A DNA stretch of 64,000 nucleotides, taken from Marisediminitalea lipolytica. GTDB taxonomy: Bacteria; Pseudomonadota; Gammaproteobacteria; Enterobacterales; Alteromonadaceae. Location: positions 589,986 through 653,985 of the forward strand of contig NZ_MJIC01000014.1 in assembly GCF_001758465.1 (NCBI RefSeq). Direction: 5' to 3'. This document shows, in pieces, positions 8,186-18,501 of the stretch (positions are counted from its first letter, which is position 1; each line of letters starts with the position of its first letter). The position numbers and the translations under genes are program-made. The notes under the pieces were generated by a model. That model was not told the origin of the DNA, searched no databases, and saw nothing but the letters and a program-made list of their open reading frames with translations.

Positions 8186-9012
8186 GTATTTAATTTACTT
8201 AGTTTGCCGGGCAGGAAATTCATAGCCGTTTCATAGCCCTGATTAAATAGCGCCAATTTATCTTCGCAAGACATATCAAAATCTACCGACGACGCCGCAC
8301 CGGTGTTGATGACCAGAGTATTATGCCAGTGTTCTGCATGCACATATTCGCGGGATAGCGCGGTCATAAAAGTACGAATGAGCATGCCAATATATTGCGG
8401 CAGCATAAATCTGCGCTTAGGGTTAAAAGGCTGCTCCCTTGCTTCGCTGCGCAAGCGAAAGCAAATGTTGGGTGTGCCATCCTGTTGCCAGTCTCTGAAC
8501 AAGGCATCCTCCGATAAAATAGCACCATCAACCAGCAAGTGTTGCTCATACACCTGATAACTAAAAAGTAGCGGTATAGACATGGAACACCTGACCGCAT
8601 GTGACACTTTCATATTAGGACTGGTTTCTTTGCTAAAAATCACCGGACCGCCGCCATTCACATCGGTGGCCAGGATATGCAAGGGAATGGGCGCTTCTTT
8701 AAATGTCATGCCGTCGAGCTGTTCGTCCATCCATTGTTCAAACTTAACGCCGGATGAAAGTCCACCATAGCGTAATAAGCGCAGAATGGAAAAGTCTCTG
8801 AATTGTCTGAAATCAGTGTTTACCGCCAGGTTGTACAGTGACTGATTAGTCATGCCAAAACTGTGTAATGAGGCAACAATTGAGCCGCCTGATATCCCTA
8901 CGATAGATTTAAAATTGACGTCTAAATCCTGTAACGCTTTTAAAATACCAATATGCGCTAGAAGGCGGGTACCACCACCAGAAAATATTGGAACGATTTG
9001 ATTGGCTGACAT
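8170..9012 (-). CDS. patatin-like phospholipase family protein (RssA-like)
   Basis: The 280-residue protein has the patatin fold markers: the oxyanion loop GGGTRLLAHIG at residues 12-22, the nucleophile elbow GISGG with Ser near residue 41, and the catalytic Asp in VDGAIL. It is a single-domain cytosolic protein with no signal peptide, the size of bacterial RssA-like members, which are predicted lipid acyl hydrolases. Substrate is unknown. It stands alone between the island end and glcB. Confidence 0.87.
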   Translation of the reverse strand: MSANQIVPIFSGGGTRLLAHIGILKALQDLDVNFKSIVGISGGSIVASLHSFGMTNQSLYNLAVNTDFRQFRDFSILRLLRYGGLSSGVKFEQWMDEQLDGMTFKEAPIPLHILATDVNGGGPVIFSKETSPNMKVSHAVRCSMSIPLLFSYQVYEQHLLVDGAILSEDALFRDWQQDGTPNICFRLRSEAREQPFNPKRRFMLPQYIGMLIRTFMTALSREYVHAEHWHNTLVINTGAASSVDFDMSCEDKLALFNQGYETAMNFLPGKLSKLNTAKAS

Positions 9013-9150
9013 AGCTTAAAGAATTGATTACTGATGTTATTAGCATATACCAATATCTCCAGTACGCTGGTTTTTCGGCAAATTTTTTAAGTGCAGGAAA
9101 GCGGGAAATAACGGAGGCAGCAGCTGGACAACAGGTCAGAACAAATAAAA

Positions 9151-9172
9151 AAGCGGGCTTGTTAGCCCGCTT
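9151..9172 (-). terminator. Rho-independent terminator of glcB
   Basis: Stem AAGCGGGCT / AGCCCGCTT with a 4-base loop, followed on the minus strand by a T-rich run (complement of 9143-9150). It lies 16 bases after the glcB stop. Confidence 0.8.
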
Positions 9173-9187
9173 ATTAAAGAGGAAAGT

Positions 9188-11362
9188 TTACTTGCTTAAC
9201 AATGCTGCTTTCATTTCTTTGCGCTTTTGATGCAGTAACGGCTCGGTGTAGCCGCTTGGCTGTTCCTTACCTTTAAAGATCAGTTCGCTGGCTGCCTGAA
9301 AACCAATTGAGCCTGCAGTATCCGGCGTCATCGGGATGTACTCCGGATCACTGGTGTTTTGCTCATCAACCAGCTTCGCCATGCGCTCAAGCGACTCTTT
9401 AACCATATCTTCAGAAATGATGCCGTGAGCAAGCCAGTTTGCCAGGTGCTGACTGGAAATACGCAGGGTAGCGCGGTCTTCCATCAGACCGACGTTATTA
9501 ATATCCGGCACTTTGGAACAACCAACGCCCTGATGTACCCAGCGAACAACGTAACCCAGAATGCCCTGAACGTTGTTGTCCACCTCGCGCTGAATCTGCT
9601 CATCTGATAGTGATGAAGGATCTTCCAGCAAGGGCAGGGTAATGATGTCATCAATACCGTCAAAATGCTCCGTAGCCAGTTCTTTTTGTAACCCGAAGAC
9701 ATCAACCTGATGGTAATGCAATGCGTGTAGCGTAGCCGCCGTAGGCGAGGGAACCCACGCCGTATTCGCACCAGATTTCGGATGGCCAATCTTAGCCGTC
9801 ATCATCTGCGCCATTTGATCCGGGATAGGCCACATGCCTTTACCGATTTGAGCTTTGCCAGAAAGACCGCAGGCAAGGCCAGTGCTTACGTTAGCTTTCT
9901 CATAAGCCTGGATCCACTTCATGGTTTTCAGGCTGGCTTTATCTGCAAAGGGGCCGGCCAGCATTGAAGTATGAATTTCATCACCAGTGCGGTCCAGGAA
10001 GCCGGTATTAATAAATACCGTGCGCTGTTTGGCCGCTGCGATACAGGCCTTTAAGTTAACACTGGTGCGGCGTTCTTCGTCCATAATACCCATTTTCAGA
10101 GTGAAGGGCTCAAGACCAACCACTTCTTCTATCTTGCCGAATAGCGCGTTGCTGAAGGCCACTTCTTCAGGGCCGTGCATTTTGGGTTTTACAATGTAAA
10201 TGCTGCCGGTACGAGTATTTTTGAAAGCGCCATTACCTAAAAGATCGTGTTTGGCGATCAGTGAGGTGATAACACCATCCATAATGCCTTCTGGTACTTC
10301 TTCACCATCAAATAAGATAGCGTCGTTGGTCATCAGGTGGCCAACATTGCGCACAAACATCAGGCTGCGGCCTGACAATGTCAGGTTTTCGCCATTTGGT
10401 GCGGTGTATTCGCGATCCGGATTCATCTTACGCTCAAAGGTTTTATCGCCTTTTTGCATCTCAATGCTCAGGGTGCCTTTCATCAGGCCCAGCCAGTTTG
10501 AATACACCAGGGTTTTATCTTCGGCATCAACGGCTGCTACCGAGTCCTCACAGTCCATGATGGTAGTAAGGGCGGCTTCAACCAGAATGTCTTTAACGCC
10601 GGCCGGATCCGTTTTACCAATCGGATTCGTCGCATCAATCTGGATTTCGAAATGCAGGCCATTGTGCACGAATAACAAGGCGGTAGGCGCTTCGGCGCTA
10701 CCCTGATAACCTTGCCACTGGCTGTTGTCGGCCAGTGTTGTAACCGAACCGTCAGATAATTTTACACTGATGCTATCGCCGTCAATAGTATAGGCTACCG
10801 CGTCCTGGTGCTGTCCGGATGATAGCGGCAACATGGTGTTTAGCCATCCGCGTGCAGTTTGAATCACCCTGGCACCACGAACAGGGTTAAATGCTTTGGT
10901 GATTTCAGCCCCTTCGTCAGTGCTGATTACATCGGTACCATATAAAGCATCGTACAGGCTGCCCCAGCGAGCGTTGGCAGCATTCAGCGCATAACGTGCG
11001 TTGTTGATAGGCACAACCAACTGCGGGCCTGCCATGGTCGCCATCTCGGCATCTACATTGGCCGTTTCAATAGCAAAGTCAGCCGGTTCTGGCTGTAAGT
11101 AACCAATTTCCTGTAAGAACAGCTTGTACTGTTCACCAGTCGGTGAGTTACCGGCCTGATGGTATTCATCGATCTGAGCCTGTAACTTATCGCGCGTCGC
11201 TAACAGCGCTTTGTTCTGACCAACAAACTCCGCCAGTACAGATTCAAATCCCTGCCAAAAACTGTCTTGTTCGACACCGGAGCCAGGTAATGCTTGCTCA
11301 TTGATAAATGTGTCTAAAATCGCAGCAACCTGCATGCGGCCGCGCTGAATATAATTTTGCAT
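9188..11362 (-). CDS. glcB: malate synthase G
   Basis: This is a 724-residue protein, the length of isoform G. It condenses glyoxylate and acetyl-CoA to malate in the second step of the glyoxylate shunt. Family blocks seen include [17 protein letters not shown], the [14 protein letters not shown] segment, [18 protein letters not shown] and [20 protein letters not shown]. The start is the ATG at 11362, preceded on the minus strand by AGGGGAC. aceA lies about 1.4 kb further upstream on the same strand, with a LysR regulator between them, so the two shunt enzymes are neighbours but separate transcripts. Confidence 0.97.
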   Translation of the reverse strand: MQNYIQRGRMQVAAILDTFINEQALPGSGVEQDSFWQGFESVLAEFVGQNKALLATRDKLQAQIDEYHQAGNSPTGEQYKLFLQEIGYLQPEPADFAIETANVDAEMATMAGPQLVVPINNARYALNAANARWGSLYDALYGTDVISTDEGAEITKAFNPVRGARVIQTARGWLNTMLPLSSGQHQDAVAYTIDGDSISVKLSDGSVTTLADNSQWQGYQGSAEAPTALLFVHNGLHFEIQIDATNPIGKTDPAGVKDILVEAALTTIMDCEDSVAAVDAEDKTLVYSNWLGLMKGTLSIEMQKGDKTFERKMNPDREYTAPNGENLTLSGRSLMFVRNVGHLMTNDAILFDGEEVPEGIMDGVITSLIAKHDLLGNGAFKNTRTGSIYIVKPKMHGPEEVAFSNALFGKIEEVVGLEPFTLKMGIMDEERRTSVNLKACIAAAKQRTVFINTGFLDRTGDEIHTSMLAGPFADKASLKTMKWIQAYEKANVSTGLACGLSGKAQIGKGMWPIPDQMAQMMTAKIGHPKSGANTAWVPSPTAATLHALHYHQVDVFGLQKELATEHFDGIDDIITLPLLEDPSSLSDEQIQREVDNNVQGILGYVVRWVHQGVGCSKVPDINNVGLMEDRATLRISSQHLANWLAHGIISEDMVKESLERMAKLVDEQNTSDPEYIPMTPDTAGSIGFQAASELIFKGKEQPSGYTEPLLHQKRKEMKAALLSK

Positions 11363-11534
11363 AGAAGTCCCCTGTCTACGGTTAGTACCGACAGTCTAGA
11401 GGGTGGGGGCTTAAATTTTTAGTTTATGGTTTTTATTGTTGCCATAATTAACGTGAATGTATGGCTGGTTGTTTTGTTATCGGATTGGCGAAAGCTTGCT
11501 CAATAGCAGTGAGCAAGCTTCAAATAGAATGGGT

Positions 11535-12473
11535 TTATTGCATTTCTGCGGCAACATCACCAATTAAGCGGCGCAGCCAGATATGGCCGGCATCATGATG
11601 GAGCAGGGCACTCCATGCCATCTTCAGCGCAATCGGTGGAATATCAAAAGGCGGTTCGCGCAGTACGATATCCGGATCGTCGGTAAATATCTTCGCTGCC
11701 TTACTCGGTAGAGTGGCAATCAGACTCTGGCGCTTAGCGATTTGCAGGGCGGCGTGGTAGTGACGGGTAAACACGCGAATGTCCCGCTGTTTGCCCAGCT
11801 TGGTGAGTTCTGCATCCACCCAACCCAACTTTTGTACTTCATTGGGATCGATACCCACACCTACACCAAAACCCGTTTTACTCACCCAGATATGTTGGGC
11901 CTTAAGATAGGTTTCCAGGTCGTAATGACTAGCCAGCGGATGACTCTTATTCATTACGCAGGCAAAATTATCGTACCAGATGACCTTTTGGTGGAAGGAC
12001 AGCGGCAACTCGTCAAAGCGGTTTATTGCCATATCTACTTTGCCCTGTTCCACATCGTGGAAGGTCACATCACTCGGGGTAATCAAATCCAGCGTAATAT
12101 TAGGCGCACAGTCTGCCAGCTTTCCTAAGAGTTCCAGTAATAATGTTGACTCGGCGTAGTCACTGGTCATGATGCGAAAGGTACGAGCGCTGGTGGCGGG
12201 GTTAAAGTCAGTTTCGGGTTGGATAGAGCTTTCGAGTTTACTGAGGACATCGCGAATAACCGGTTGTAACTCAAGTGCACGCTTGGTTGGTGTCATGCCA
12301 TCGCTGGTACGCACCAGCAAAGGGTCTTTAAATAAATCCCGTAGCCGTTTTAAACCATTACTCATGGCTGGCTGGGTAATGCTCAGTTGATTTGCTGCGC
12401 GGGTTACACTGCCTTCACGTAAAAGGACATCCAGATACACCAATAAATTCAAATCAACCTTCGCAATATTCAT
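11535..12473 (-). CDS. LysR-family transcriptional regulator
   Basis: A 312-residue regulator starting at MNIAKVDLNLLVYLD; the 12 codons upstream in frame lack family similarity. The N-terminal helix-turn-helix is visible as REGSVTRAANQLSITQPAMSNGLKRLR in the first 50 residues, followed by a substrate-binding domain starting near residue 90 (FRIMTSDYAE). It sits between aceA and glcB in the same direction. Control of the glyoxylate shunt is a reasonable guess from position, but LysR proteins more often control a divergent gene and there is none here. Confidence 0.9.
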   Translation of the reverse strand: MNIAKVDLNLLVYLDVLLREGSVTRAANQLSITQPAMSNGLKRLRDLFKDPLLVRTSDGMTPTKRALELQPVIRDVLSKLESSIQPETDFNPATSARTFRIMTSDYAESTLLLELLGKLADCAPNITLDLITPSDVTFHDVEQGKVDMAINRFDELPLSFHQKVIWYDNFACVMNKSHPLASHYDLETYLKAQHIWVSKTGFGVGVGIDPNEVQKLGWVDAELTKLGKQRDIRVFTRHYHAALQIAKRQSLIATLPSKAAKIFTDDPDIVLREPPFDIPPIALKMAWSALLHHDAGHIWLRRLIGDVAAEMQ

Positions 12474-12712
12474 ATCTATAATAGCCTGTATTAGTATTAT
12501 TAAACGCAACTATTATACTCATAGTCTCAGCGCTTGTCAGATAGGCCTTTGGTCGTAGTTCTTTATTGTTTAAATAAATCTAACTTGATGAAATTTATTG
12601 GTTATTTTAAATAAATGATGCCCTGATGGGTTTTGTGAATGATTAAAATCAAATAATTTTCGTGAATAAAACCGACGAGAGGTATGATTTATGTGTTTAG
12701 CAGACCAAAAAA

Positions 12713-12732
12713 AAGCCTCCCGAAGGAGGCTT
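12713..12732 (-). terminator. Rho-independent terminator of aceA
   Basis: Perfect 8-bp stem AAGCCTCC / GGAGGCTT with a CGAA loop (TTCG on the minus strand), followed on the minus strand by a run of Ts (complement of 12706-12712). It is about 40 bases past the aceA stop. Confidence 0.9.
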
Positions 12733-12771
12733 CACAAGAATCGACTTAATAGTTGGTGGGAACTAGTCGAA

Positions 12772-14364
12772 TTAGTCGAATTGGTTCATGGTGTTGTCTT
12801 CACCGCTGGCTTTAAGTGCCTGCTCACCAGAGAAGTATTCTTTGTGAACATCACCTAAGTCAGAACCAGCCATTGCCTGGTGCTTAACGCACGCCAGACC
12901 CTGACGGATTTCCTGACGCTGTACGCCTTTAACGTATGCCAGCATACCTTCGTCACCGAAGTAACCTTTTGCCAGGTTGTCAGTTGACAGCGCAGCAGTG
13001 TGGTAAGTAGGCAGCGTGATCAGGTGGTGGAAGATACCCGCTTCGCGAGCCGCATCCGCCTGGAAGCTTTGGATCTTCTCGTCAGCAGCCGCTGCCAGTT
13101 CAGTCTCATCGTACTCAACTGACATAAGGTTAGCGCGGTCGTAGGCAGACACGTCTTTACCTTCTTCTGACCATGCGTCAAATACTTGCTGACGGAAGTT
13201 CAGGGTCCAGTTGAATGATGGAGAGTTGTTATATACCAGTTTCGCATTCGGGATAACTTCACGGATTTGGTCAACCATGTCACCGATTTGACGTACGTGT
13301 GGTTTTTCAGTTTCGATCCACAGCAGGTCAGCACCGTTTTGCAGGCTGGTGATACAGTCAAGTACACAACGCGCTACACCCGTATCAGGCTTGAAGCGGA
13401 ACAGGCCGTTAGGCAGACGCTCAGGCTTAACCAGTTCACCGTTTTGCTTCAGTACCAGGTCACCTTCGTTCAGGTCGGCTACTGAATTAACCGGGGTAGT
13501 TTGCAGGAATGCATTATATTGAGAAGCCAGGTCACCTTCGCTGGTAGATACCGGGATCTTCTGAGTCAGGCCAGCACCTAATGAGTCAGTACGGGCAACG
13601 ATTACACCATCGTCAACGCCAAGCTCTAAGAAGGCGTAACGAACAGCGTTGATTTTCGCCAGGAAGTCTTCATGAGGAACAGTTACTTTACCGTCCTGGT
13701 GACCACATTGCTTAGCATCTGATACCTGGTTTTCGATTTGGATACAGCACGCACCCGCTTCGATCATTTTCTTAGCTAACAGGTAAGTGGCTTCTTCGTT
13801 ACCGAAACCCGCGTCGATGTCGGCGATGATTGGCACTACGTGAGTTTCGTAGTTGTCGATTTGTGCCTGGATAGCAGCAACATCGCCACCGCTTGCTTTA
13901 GCAGCGTCTAACTGCTTGAACAAATCACCCAGTTCACGAGCGTCAGCCTGACGCAGGAAGGTGTACAGTTCTTCGATTAAGGCAGCAACTGAGGTTTTTT
14001 CGTGCATAGACTGGTCAGGCAGAGGGCCAAACTCAGAACGTAATGCAGCAACCATCCAGCCAGACAGGTACAGATAGCTCTTGCTGGTAGTACCCTGGTG
14101 TTTTTTAACCGACAGCATTTTTTGCTGACCAACGAAACCGTGCCAGCAACCTAAAGATTGGGTGTACTGAGTGCAGTCTGCATCGTACTCGGCCATGTCC
14201 TGACGCATAATTTTTGCTGTATACTTAGCAACGTCCAAACCAGTTTTAAAACGGTTCTGAACTACCATGCGAGCAGCAAATTCTGGGCTGATGGCATTCC
14301 AAGTACCGTTGTATTGACTTTTTAGTGTGGCAACCTGGTCGATTGCATTTTGGTATTCTGACAT
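12772..14364 (-). CDS. aceA: isocitrate lyase
   Basis: The 530-residue enzyme cleaves isocitrate to glyoxylate and succinate, the first glyoxylate-shunt step. The start is the ATG at 14364, beginning MSEYQNAIDQ, with GGAAGGAGAG just upstream; the frame is open 24 codons further but without a better start. Visible motifs are IADIDAGFGNEEATYLLAKK for metal binding and QCGHQDGK, where the Cys is the catalytic residue in the KxCGH loop. It is the longer class (about 530 residues, as in Pseudomonas and marine gammaproteobacteria) rather than the 430-residue E. coli type. It has its own terminator. The upstream 245 bases up to cheV carry the divergent promoters. Confidence 0.97.
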   Translation of the reverse strand: MSEYQNAIDQVATLKSQYNGTWNAISPEFAARMVVQNRFKTGLDVAKYTAKIMRQDMAEYDADCTQYTQSLGCWHGFVGQQKMLSVKKHQGTTSKSYLYLSGWMVAALRSEFGPLPDQSMHEKTSVAALIEELYTFLRQADARELGDLFKQLDAAKASGGDVAAIQAQIDNYETHVVPIIADIDAGFGNEEATYLLAKKMIEAGACCIQIENQVSDAKQCGHQDGKVTVPHEDFLAKINAVRYAFLELGVDDGVIVARTDSLGAGLTQKIPVSTSEGDLASQYNAFLQTTPVNSVADLNEGDLVLKQNGELVKPERLPNGLFRFKPDTGVARCVLDCITSLQNGADLLWIETEKPHVRQIGDMVDQIREVIPNAKLVYNNSPSFNWTLNFRQQVFDAWSEEGKDVSAYDRANLMSVEYDETELAAAADEKIQSFQADAAREAGIFHHLITLPTYHTAALSTDNLAKGYFGDEGMLAYVKGVQRQEIRQGLACVKHQAMAGSDLGDVHKEYFSGEQALKASGEDNTMNQFD

Positions 14365-14609
14365 GACTGTCTCTCCTTCCCGAAAATAGAATGAATCGTT
14401 TGCTGATAACACCCTTGGGTTGTCATCGACTTCCATTTCATCCTAGAGCGATGAGCTCAATAACAGAAATATATAATCTTCATTATCGTAATAATTCTGA
14501 TGAATGTTTGTTGGTGGTTTTCTGAACTTGGTGATTAGTAAGGATTTTCCGCGCAAAATGCGGAAAAAAATTCTATTATTAAGAAAGGATACTTGGAAGG
14601 CCAGTACTA

Positions 14610-15557
14610 ATGAGTGAAATACTTTCGTCAGTTGATCAGCGAACTAAGCTGGTTGGGGAGAACCGACTGGAGCTTTTGATGTTCCGTTTGGGCACCCGCC
14701 ACACTTACGCAATAAATGTGTTTAAAGTAAAAGAAGTAATTACCGTTCCGCGCATGAATATGATGCCAGGAACGCATGGAAACCTGCGTGGTGTAACGAT
14801 TTACCGGGGCCTGACTATCCCGGTTATTGATTTGCGCCAGGCTATCAGAATGCGTCCGGTTTCTGAGGATAATTTGCCCATGGAGCGCAATGTCATCATT
14901 ACCGAATATAACCGTTCGGTACAGGGCTTCCTGATTGGTGATGTGGTTAGCATCGTTAACACATCCTGGGAAGATATTCAGCCGCCGCCAAAATCTATCG
15001 GTAAAGCAAACTTTCTGACCGCTATCACTCAGATTGATATTCAGGGTAAGCGAGAGTTAGTCGAGATTATCGATGTGGAAAAAGTACTGGCAGAAATCAT
15101 CGAATATGACGTGTCAATCTCAGAAGAAGTACTTGATCATGACGTGGTCAACCACTTTACAGGGCGTAAAGTACTTATCGTAGATGACTCATCGACGGCA
15201 AGAAAGCAGATTCGGGACACCTTAGAGCAACTGGGTTTACAGATTTTAGAGTGTCATAACGGTGCTGAGGCGCTGGCCTTGTTACAAGAATGGGCGGATT
15301 TAGGTAAAACCGTTACTGACGAAATTCTGATGATGTTTACCGATGCCGAAATGCCGGAGATGGATGGTTACCGATTAACGGCAGAAGTGCGGGCCGATCA
15401 AAGAATGTCTGATTTGTTTATTGCGCTGAATACGTCATTGAGCGGCAGCTTTAATCAGGCCATGGTAGAGAAGGTTGGCTGCAACCGGTTTATCTCTAAA
15501 TTTCAGCCGGATATGCTGGTTGACGTTGTTCAACAGCGAATGCGTGAGTTGCTCTAG
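14610..15557 (+). CDS. cheV: chemotaxis protein CheV (CheW-REC)
   Basis: A 315-residue fusion of an N-terminal CheW-like coupling domain (about residues 18-165, with GTHGNLRGVTIYRG and IPVIDLR) and a C-terminal receiver domain (residues about 188-315). The receiver has VLIVDDSSTARK for the acidic pocket, the phospho-acceptor Asp in FTDAEMPEMDGY, and the conserved Lys in ISKFQ. CheV proteins tie receptor arrays to CheA and tune adaptation by phosphorylation. No other chemotaxis gene is adjacent, which is usual for cheV in marine gammaproteobacteria. Confidence 0.95.
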   Translation: MSEILSSVDQRTKLVGENRLELLMFRLGTRHTYAINVFKVKEVITVPRMNMMPGTHGNLRGVTIYRGLTIPVIDLRQAIRMRPVSEDNLPMERNVIITEYNRSVQGFLIGDVVSIVNTSWEDIQPPPKSIGKANFLTAITQIDIQGKRELVEIIDVEKVLAEIIEYDVSISEEVLDHDVVNHFTGRKVLIVDDSSTARKQIRDTLEQLGLQILECHNGAEALALLQEWADLGKTVTDEILMMFTDAEMPEMDGYRLTAEVRADQRMSDLFIALNTSLSGSFNQAMVEKVGCNRFISKFQPDMLVDVVQQRMRELL

Positions 15558-15706
15558 CCGTTAAAATGCCGTTGTATGGGAAATGAGCAGTGATAACGGT
15601 ATAATTATTTTTAACCTGTTGTTTTAACATCTTATCTGTTTTTAATGAGGATGTAAGATAACAGCAATACACTGCGATAGATTAATATTACAAAAAGGAA
15701 ATTATC

Positions 15707-17131
15707 GTGCGACAGAAACTGCTTGTGGCAATAGCCGCAACTTTTGCATTATCCGCCTGCGTTAATACAGCCGATACGGCTGCAACCCAGCCATCCCAAA
15801 CCCCGGCCAAACCTAAAAATATCATTATGATTGTCGCTGATGGCATGGGGCCGGCTTATACCACCGCCTACCGTAACTTTCGGGACGACCCCACTACAGC
15901 TAAAGTGGAACCGGTTATTATGGATAGCTTTTTTGTCGGTAATGCCAGTACTTACCCCGCTCAGGTGTCCGGTTTTGTAACGGATTCTGCAGCGTCTGCT
16001 ACGGCTTTGGCTTCTGGAGTTAAAAGCTACAACGGCGCCATCGGTGTAGATAAGGATAAAAAGCCGGTTACCTCCATTTTGCAGCGTGCTAAGCAATTAG
16101 GTATGCGCACTGGTGTTGCCGTGACCTCGCAGATCAATCATGCGACCCCCGCTGCTTATATCGCGCATAATGAAAGCCGCCAAAACTATGATGCGTTAGC
16201 AGACAGTTACTTTGATGACCGTATAAACGATGAGTTTGTTGCTGATGTTATGCTAGGGGGCGGAACCAAATATTTTGAGCGTGAAGATCGCGATGTTACG
16301 GCGCAGTTTATCGACGCTGGTTACGCCTATGTGGATACCTATAATAAGTTGGCTACCTTGCCTGCTGGTTCCAACATACTGGGCTTATTTGCGCCGGTAG
16401 GATTACCCTCGGCTCTGGATGATAAACGTAAAAATCGGTTAGCTTATTTAACCGAGCATGCGATTAAACACCTGGAAAATGACAAAGGGTTCTTCCTGTT
16501 AGTTGAGGCCAGTCAGGTTGACTGGGCAGGGCATGCCAATGATATTGCTGGCGCGATGGCAGAAATGCACGATCTTAATCTGGCGCTGGAATATCTTAGC
16601 GACTATGTTAAGGCCAATCCGGATACGCTGGTGGTGTTAACTGCGGATCACAGTACTGGCGGCCTTACCATTGGTGCGCGCGGCGAATATCGCTGGGCAC
16701 CGGAATGGCTGCAAAACCTGACACAATCGCCTGCTACTATTGCTGCGAACCTGGGCAAGGCAGACTCACCGGTTGCTTACGTAAGCAACACCCTGGGATT
16801 TGAGCTTTCAACCGCAGAAGCACAACAAATTGTAGCGCTAGCCAAACTGGATGATGAAAAAGCCATTGAACAAGGTATAAAAACCTTACTGGATGTGCGC
16901 TCGAATACCGGCTGGACTACAAGCGGCCATACCGGTGTTGACGTTGAAGTATTTGCCTTTGGTAACAGCAGTAAAGTTTTTGAAGGCCAATACGATAATA
17001 CCGATATCGCCAAAAAGCTGTTTGGTCTGTTACCGGCTAAAACTGCAGCCCCAGCTAAAGCAGTTGAAAAACCAGTAGCTGATGCGTCGAAAAGTCAGTG
17101 TGATTTTGAAACTGACTGGCGCTGTGAATAA
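15707..17131 (+). CDS. alkaline phosphatase, PhoA family, lipoprotein
   Basis: The 474-residue protein starts with GTG at 15707, preceded by AAAGGAAATT. Its lipoprotein signal has the lipobox LSAC, predicting lipid attachment at Cys 18. The PF00245 core is complete: MIVADGMGPA for a metal-binding Asp, the nucleophile Ser in DSAASATAL, VDWAGHAND and TADHSTGG for zinc ligands, and SGHTGVDVEVFAFG near the end. It hydrolyses phosphate monoesters in the periplasm or at the cell surface. A C-terminal 35-residue Ala/Pro/Lys-rich tail with two Cys residues follows the domain. I found no convincing Pho box in the 150 bases upstream. Confidence 0.93.
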   Translation: MRQKLLVAIAATFALSACVNTADTAATQPSQTPAKPKNIIMIVADGMGPAYTTAYRNFRDDPTTAKVEPVIMDSFFVGNASTYPAQVSGFVTDSAASATALASGVKSYNGAIGVDKDKKPVTSILQRAKQLGMRTGVAVTSQINHATPAAYIAHNESRQNYDALADSYFDDRINDEFVADVMLGGGTKYFEREDRDVTAQFIDAGYAYVDTYNKLATLPAGSNILGLFAPVGLPSALDDKRKNRLAYLTEHAIKHLENDKGFFLLVEASQVDWAGHANDIAGAMAEMHDLNLALEYLSDYVKANPDTLVVLTADHSTGGLTIGARGEYRWAPEWLQNLTQSPATIAANLGKADSPVAYVSNTLGFELSTAEAQQIVALAKLDDEKAIEQGIKTLLDVRSNTGWTTSGHTGVDVEVFAFGNSSKVFEGQYDNTDIAKKLFGLLPAKTAAPAKAVEKPVADASKSQCDFETDWRCE

Positions 17132-17160
17132 GGCGTAAGCAAAGTGGTTTTTGTAGATCA

Positions 17161-17190
17161 AAAAAGAGAGCTTAATAGCTCTCTTTTTTA
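17161..17190. terminator. bidirectional Rho-independent terminator
   Basis: Perfect 13-bp palindrome AAAAAAGAGAGCT / AGCTCTCTTTTTT with a TAAT loop. It ends the phosphatase gene on the plus strand and the convergent VC0807-type gene on the minus strand. Confidence 0.95.
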
Positions 17191-17194
17191 GTTG

Positions 17195-17902
17195 TTACTG
17201 ATTAATAAACATCTCTATATCTTCCCCGGTAATCTTGCCTATCTGGCTAAACAAGTACCACAGCGCCGCAATTAGCAGCACCATGGATGGGATAACGATT
17301 ACCGGATAGCTCAGTGCTGTCATGCGGCCTAACTCTTCTGTGTAGGCAGTGGTGCCTGGTTCGCTCACCAGAATCACTTTGGCCAGAATATAGTTAAGGG
17401 CTGATGACAGGAAAAACGAACCAGCCACTATATACGAACAGTGTTTAATCTTTTCTTTAAAAATGGGTTGTTTGTTCTGGGCATCCAGCACTTCGTTTAG
17501 TTTTGGCCAGTTAATGATTTGGTCGTTCAGAATAAGCATTTTTACCAGGGGTTTTTCCGTCGCCTGCGTTACCAGTACGGCAAGGCCAATGATGGCCGGA
17601 ATAGTGGCTTCTTTAATAGCAATATATTCAGCTGGCAATTTCAGCAGGCTGATACCGCCTGTGAGCAGTACGCTAACAATGCCCAGTATCGAAAAACCGT
17701 TGATTTTTCCGCTTTGTTTTAAATCCCATAATCCGTAACCGAACGGAAAAATAAGTGCTGCCACTATGCTCCAGGCCGGGCCGAGGTATTCCTCAGAGCT
17801 GGCATAGCTCATCAGAACAACGGGAATAATAATGTTAAATGCCAGATTTGGCAGGAAACCTTGATTCTGAGGTTTTGCAGTGGCTTGGGGGGTATCTGAC
17901 AT
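17195..17902 (-). CDS. VC0807-family integral membrane protein
   Basis: A 235-residue membrane protein with about six hydrophobic segments, beginning after a 20-residue polar N-terminus rich in Gln/Pro. I associate the pattern PNLAFNIIIPVVLMSY plus FPFGYGLWDLKQSGKIN with the uncharacterised VC0807 family. No catalytic motif is visible. It ends five bases from the bidirectional terminator and is the last gene of the minus-strand series that begins at 23615, with a 47-base gap after the rhomboid gene. Confidence 0.7.
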   Translation of the reverse strand: MSDTPQATAKPQNQGFLPNLAFNIIIPVVLMSYASSEEYLGPAWSIVAALIFPFGYGLWDLKQSGKINGFSILGIVSVLLTGGISLLKLPAEYIAIKEATIPAIIGLAVLVTQATEKPLVKMLILNDQIINWPKLNEVLDAQNKQPIFKEKIKHCSYIVAGSFFLSSALNYILAKVILVSEPGTTAYTEELGRMTALSYPVIVIPSMVLLIAALWYLFSQIGKITGEDIEMFINQ

Positions 17903-17949
17903 ACTGAAATTTCTTTACTAACAATTAAAAGAGGCAATAATCCGCCGGT

Positions 17950-18501
17950 TTATGCTGACTTAGCCCACAAATGTGCACTAAGCAAGCCCATCAAAAAACC
18001 AAACAGGTGGTATTCGAATGATACAAAGCGCTGTAGTGGTAACACGCCGAATATCATACCGCCATATAATACCGCTATCACTACCGAAATAATCAATAAA
18101 TGTAACTTTTTGCTATAAAAGCCGCCAAGGATGATAAATCCGAGGTAGCCATAAACGATTCCGCTGGCGCCTATATGCATGGCGTTGCGGCCAAAAAGCC
18201 ACACACAAAGGCCTGCTCCCAGCCAAATGAGTAATGTGGATTTTACAAAGGTGGTTTTTCCCCACTGCATACTTAACCAGACAAATAACAGCAGAGGTAA
18301 AAAATTACTGGCAAAGTGAGTCAGGTTGGCGTGAAGAAAGGGCGCCAGCAAAATTCCGGGCAGACTCTCTGGTACCCGCGGGCGAATGCCAAACTGATTT
18401 AATCCGTTGGTCAGCATCAGGTTAATAAATTCGCTGCCCAGTAGGGTTAATGCCAAAATGCCGAGGAGCCGAAGTTGTTGGGGCAAGGTAAACTGTTTCA
18501 T
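17950..18501 (-). CDS. rhomboid-family intramembrane serine protease
   Basis: The protein has 183 residues with six predicted transmembrane helices, the minimal rhomboid size. [10 protein letters not shown] matches the helix-2 HxxxN region, GASGIVYGY carries the catalytic Ser (GxSG), and [10 protein letters not shown] supplies the catalytic His in the last helix. It cleaves substrates within the membrane; its target is unknown. Its ATG overlaps the stop of the ATP-grasp gene (ATGA), so it is translated with that operon. Confidence 0.88.
   Translation of the reverse strand: MKQFTLPQQLRLLGILALTLLGSEFINLMLTNGLNQFGIRPRVPESLPGILLAPFLHANLTHFASNFLPLLLFVWLSMQWGKTTFVKSTLLIWLGAGLCVWLFGRNAMHIGASGIVYGYLGFIILGGFYSKKLHLLIISVVIAVLYGGMIFGVLPLQRFVSFEYHLFGFLMGLLSAHLWAKSA

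Noticed and set aside
10200..10706. 168-codon open frame on the plus strand inside glcB
   Set aside because: It is antisense to a full-length, motif-rich malate synthase and has no ribosome site or family-like pattern.
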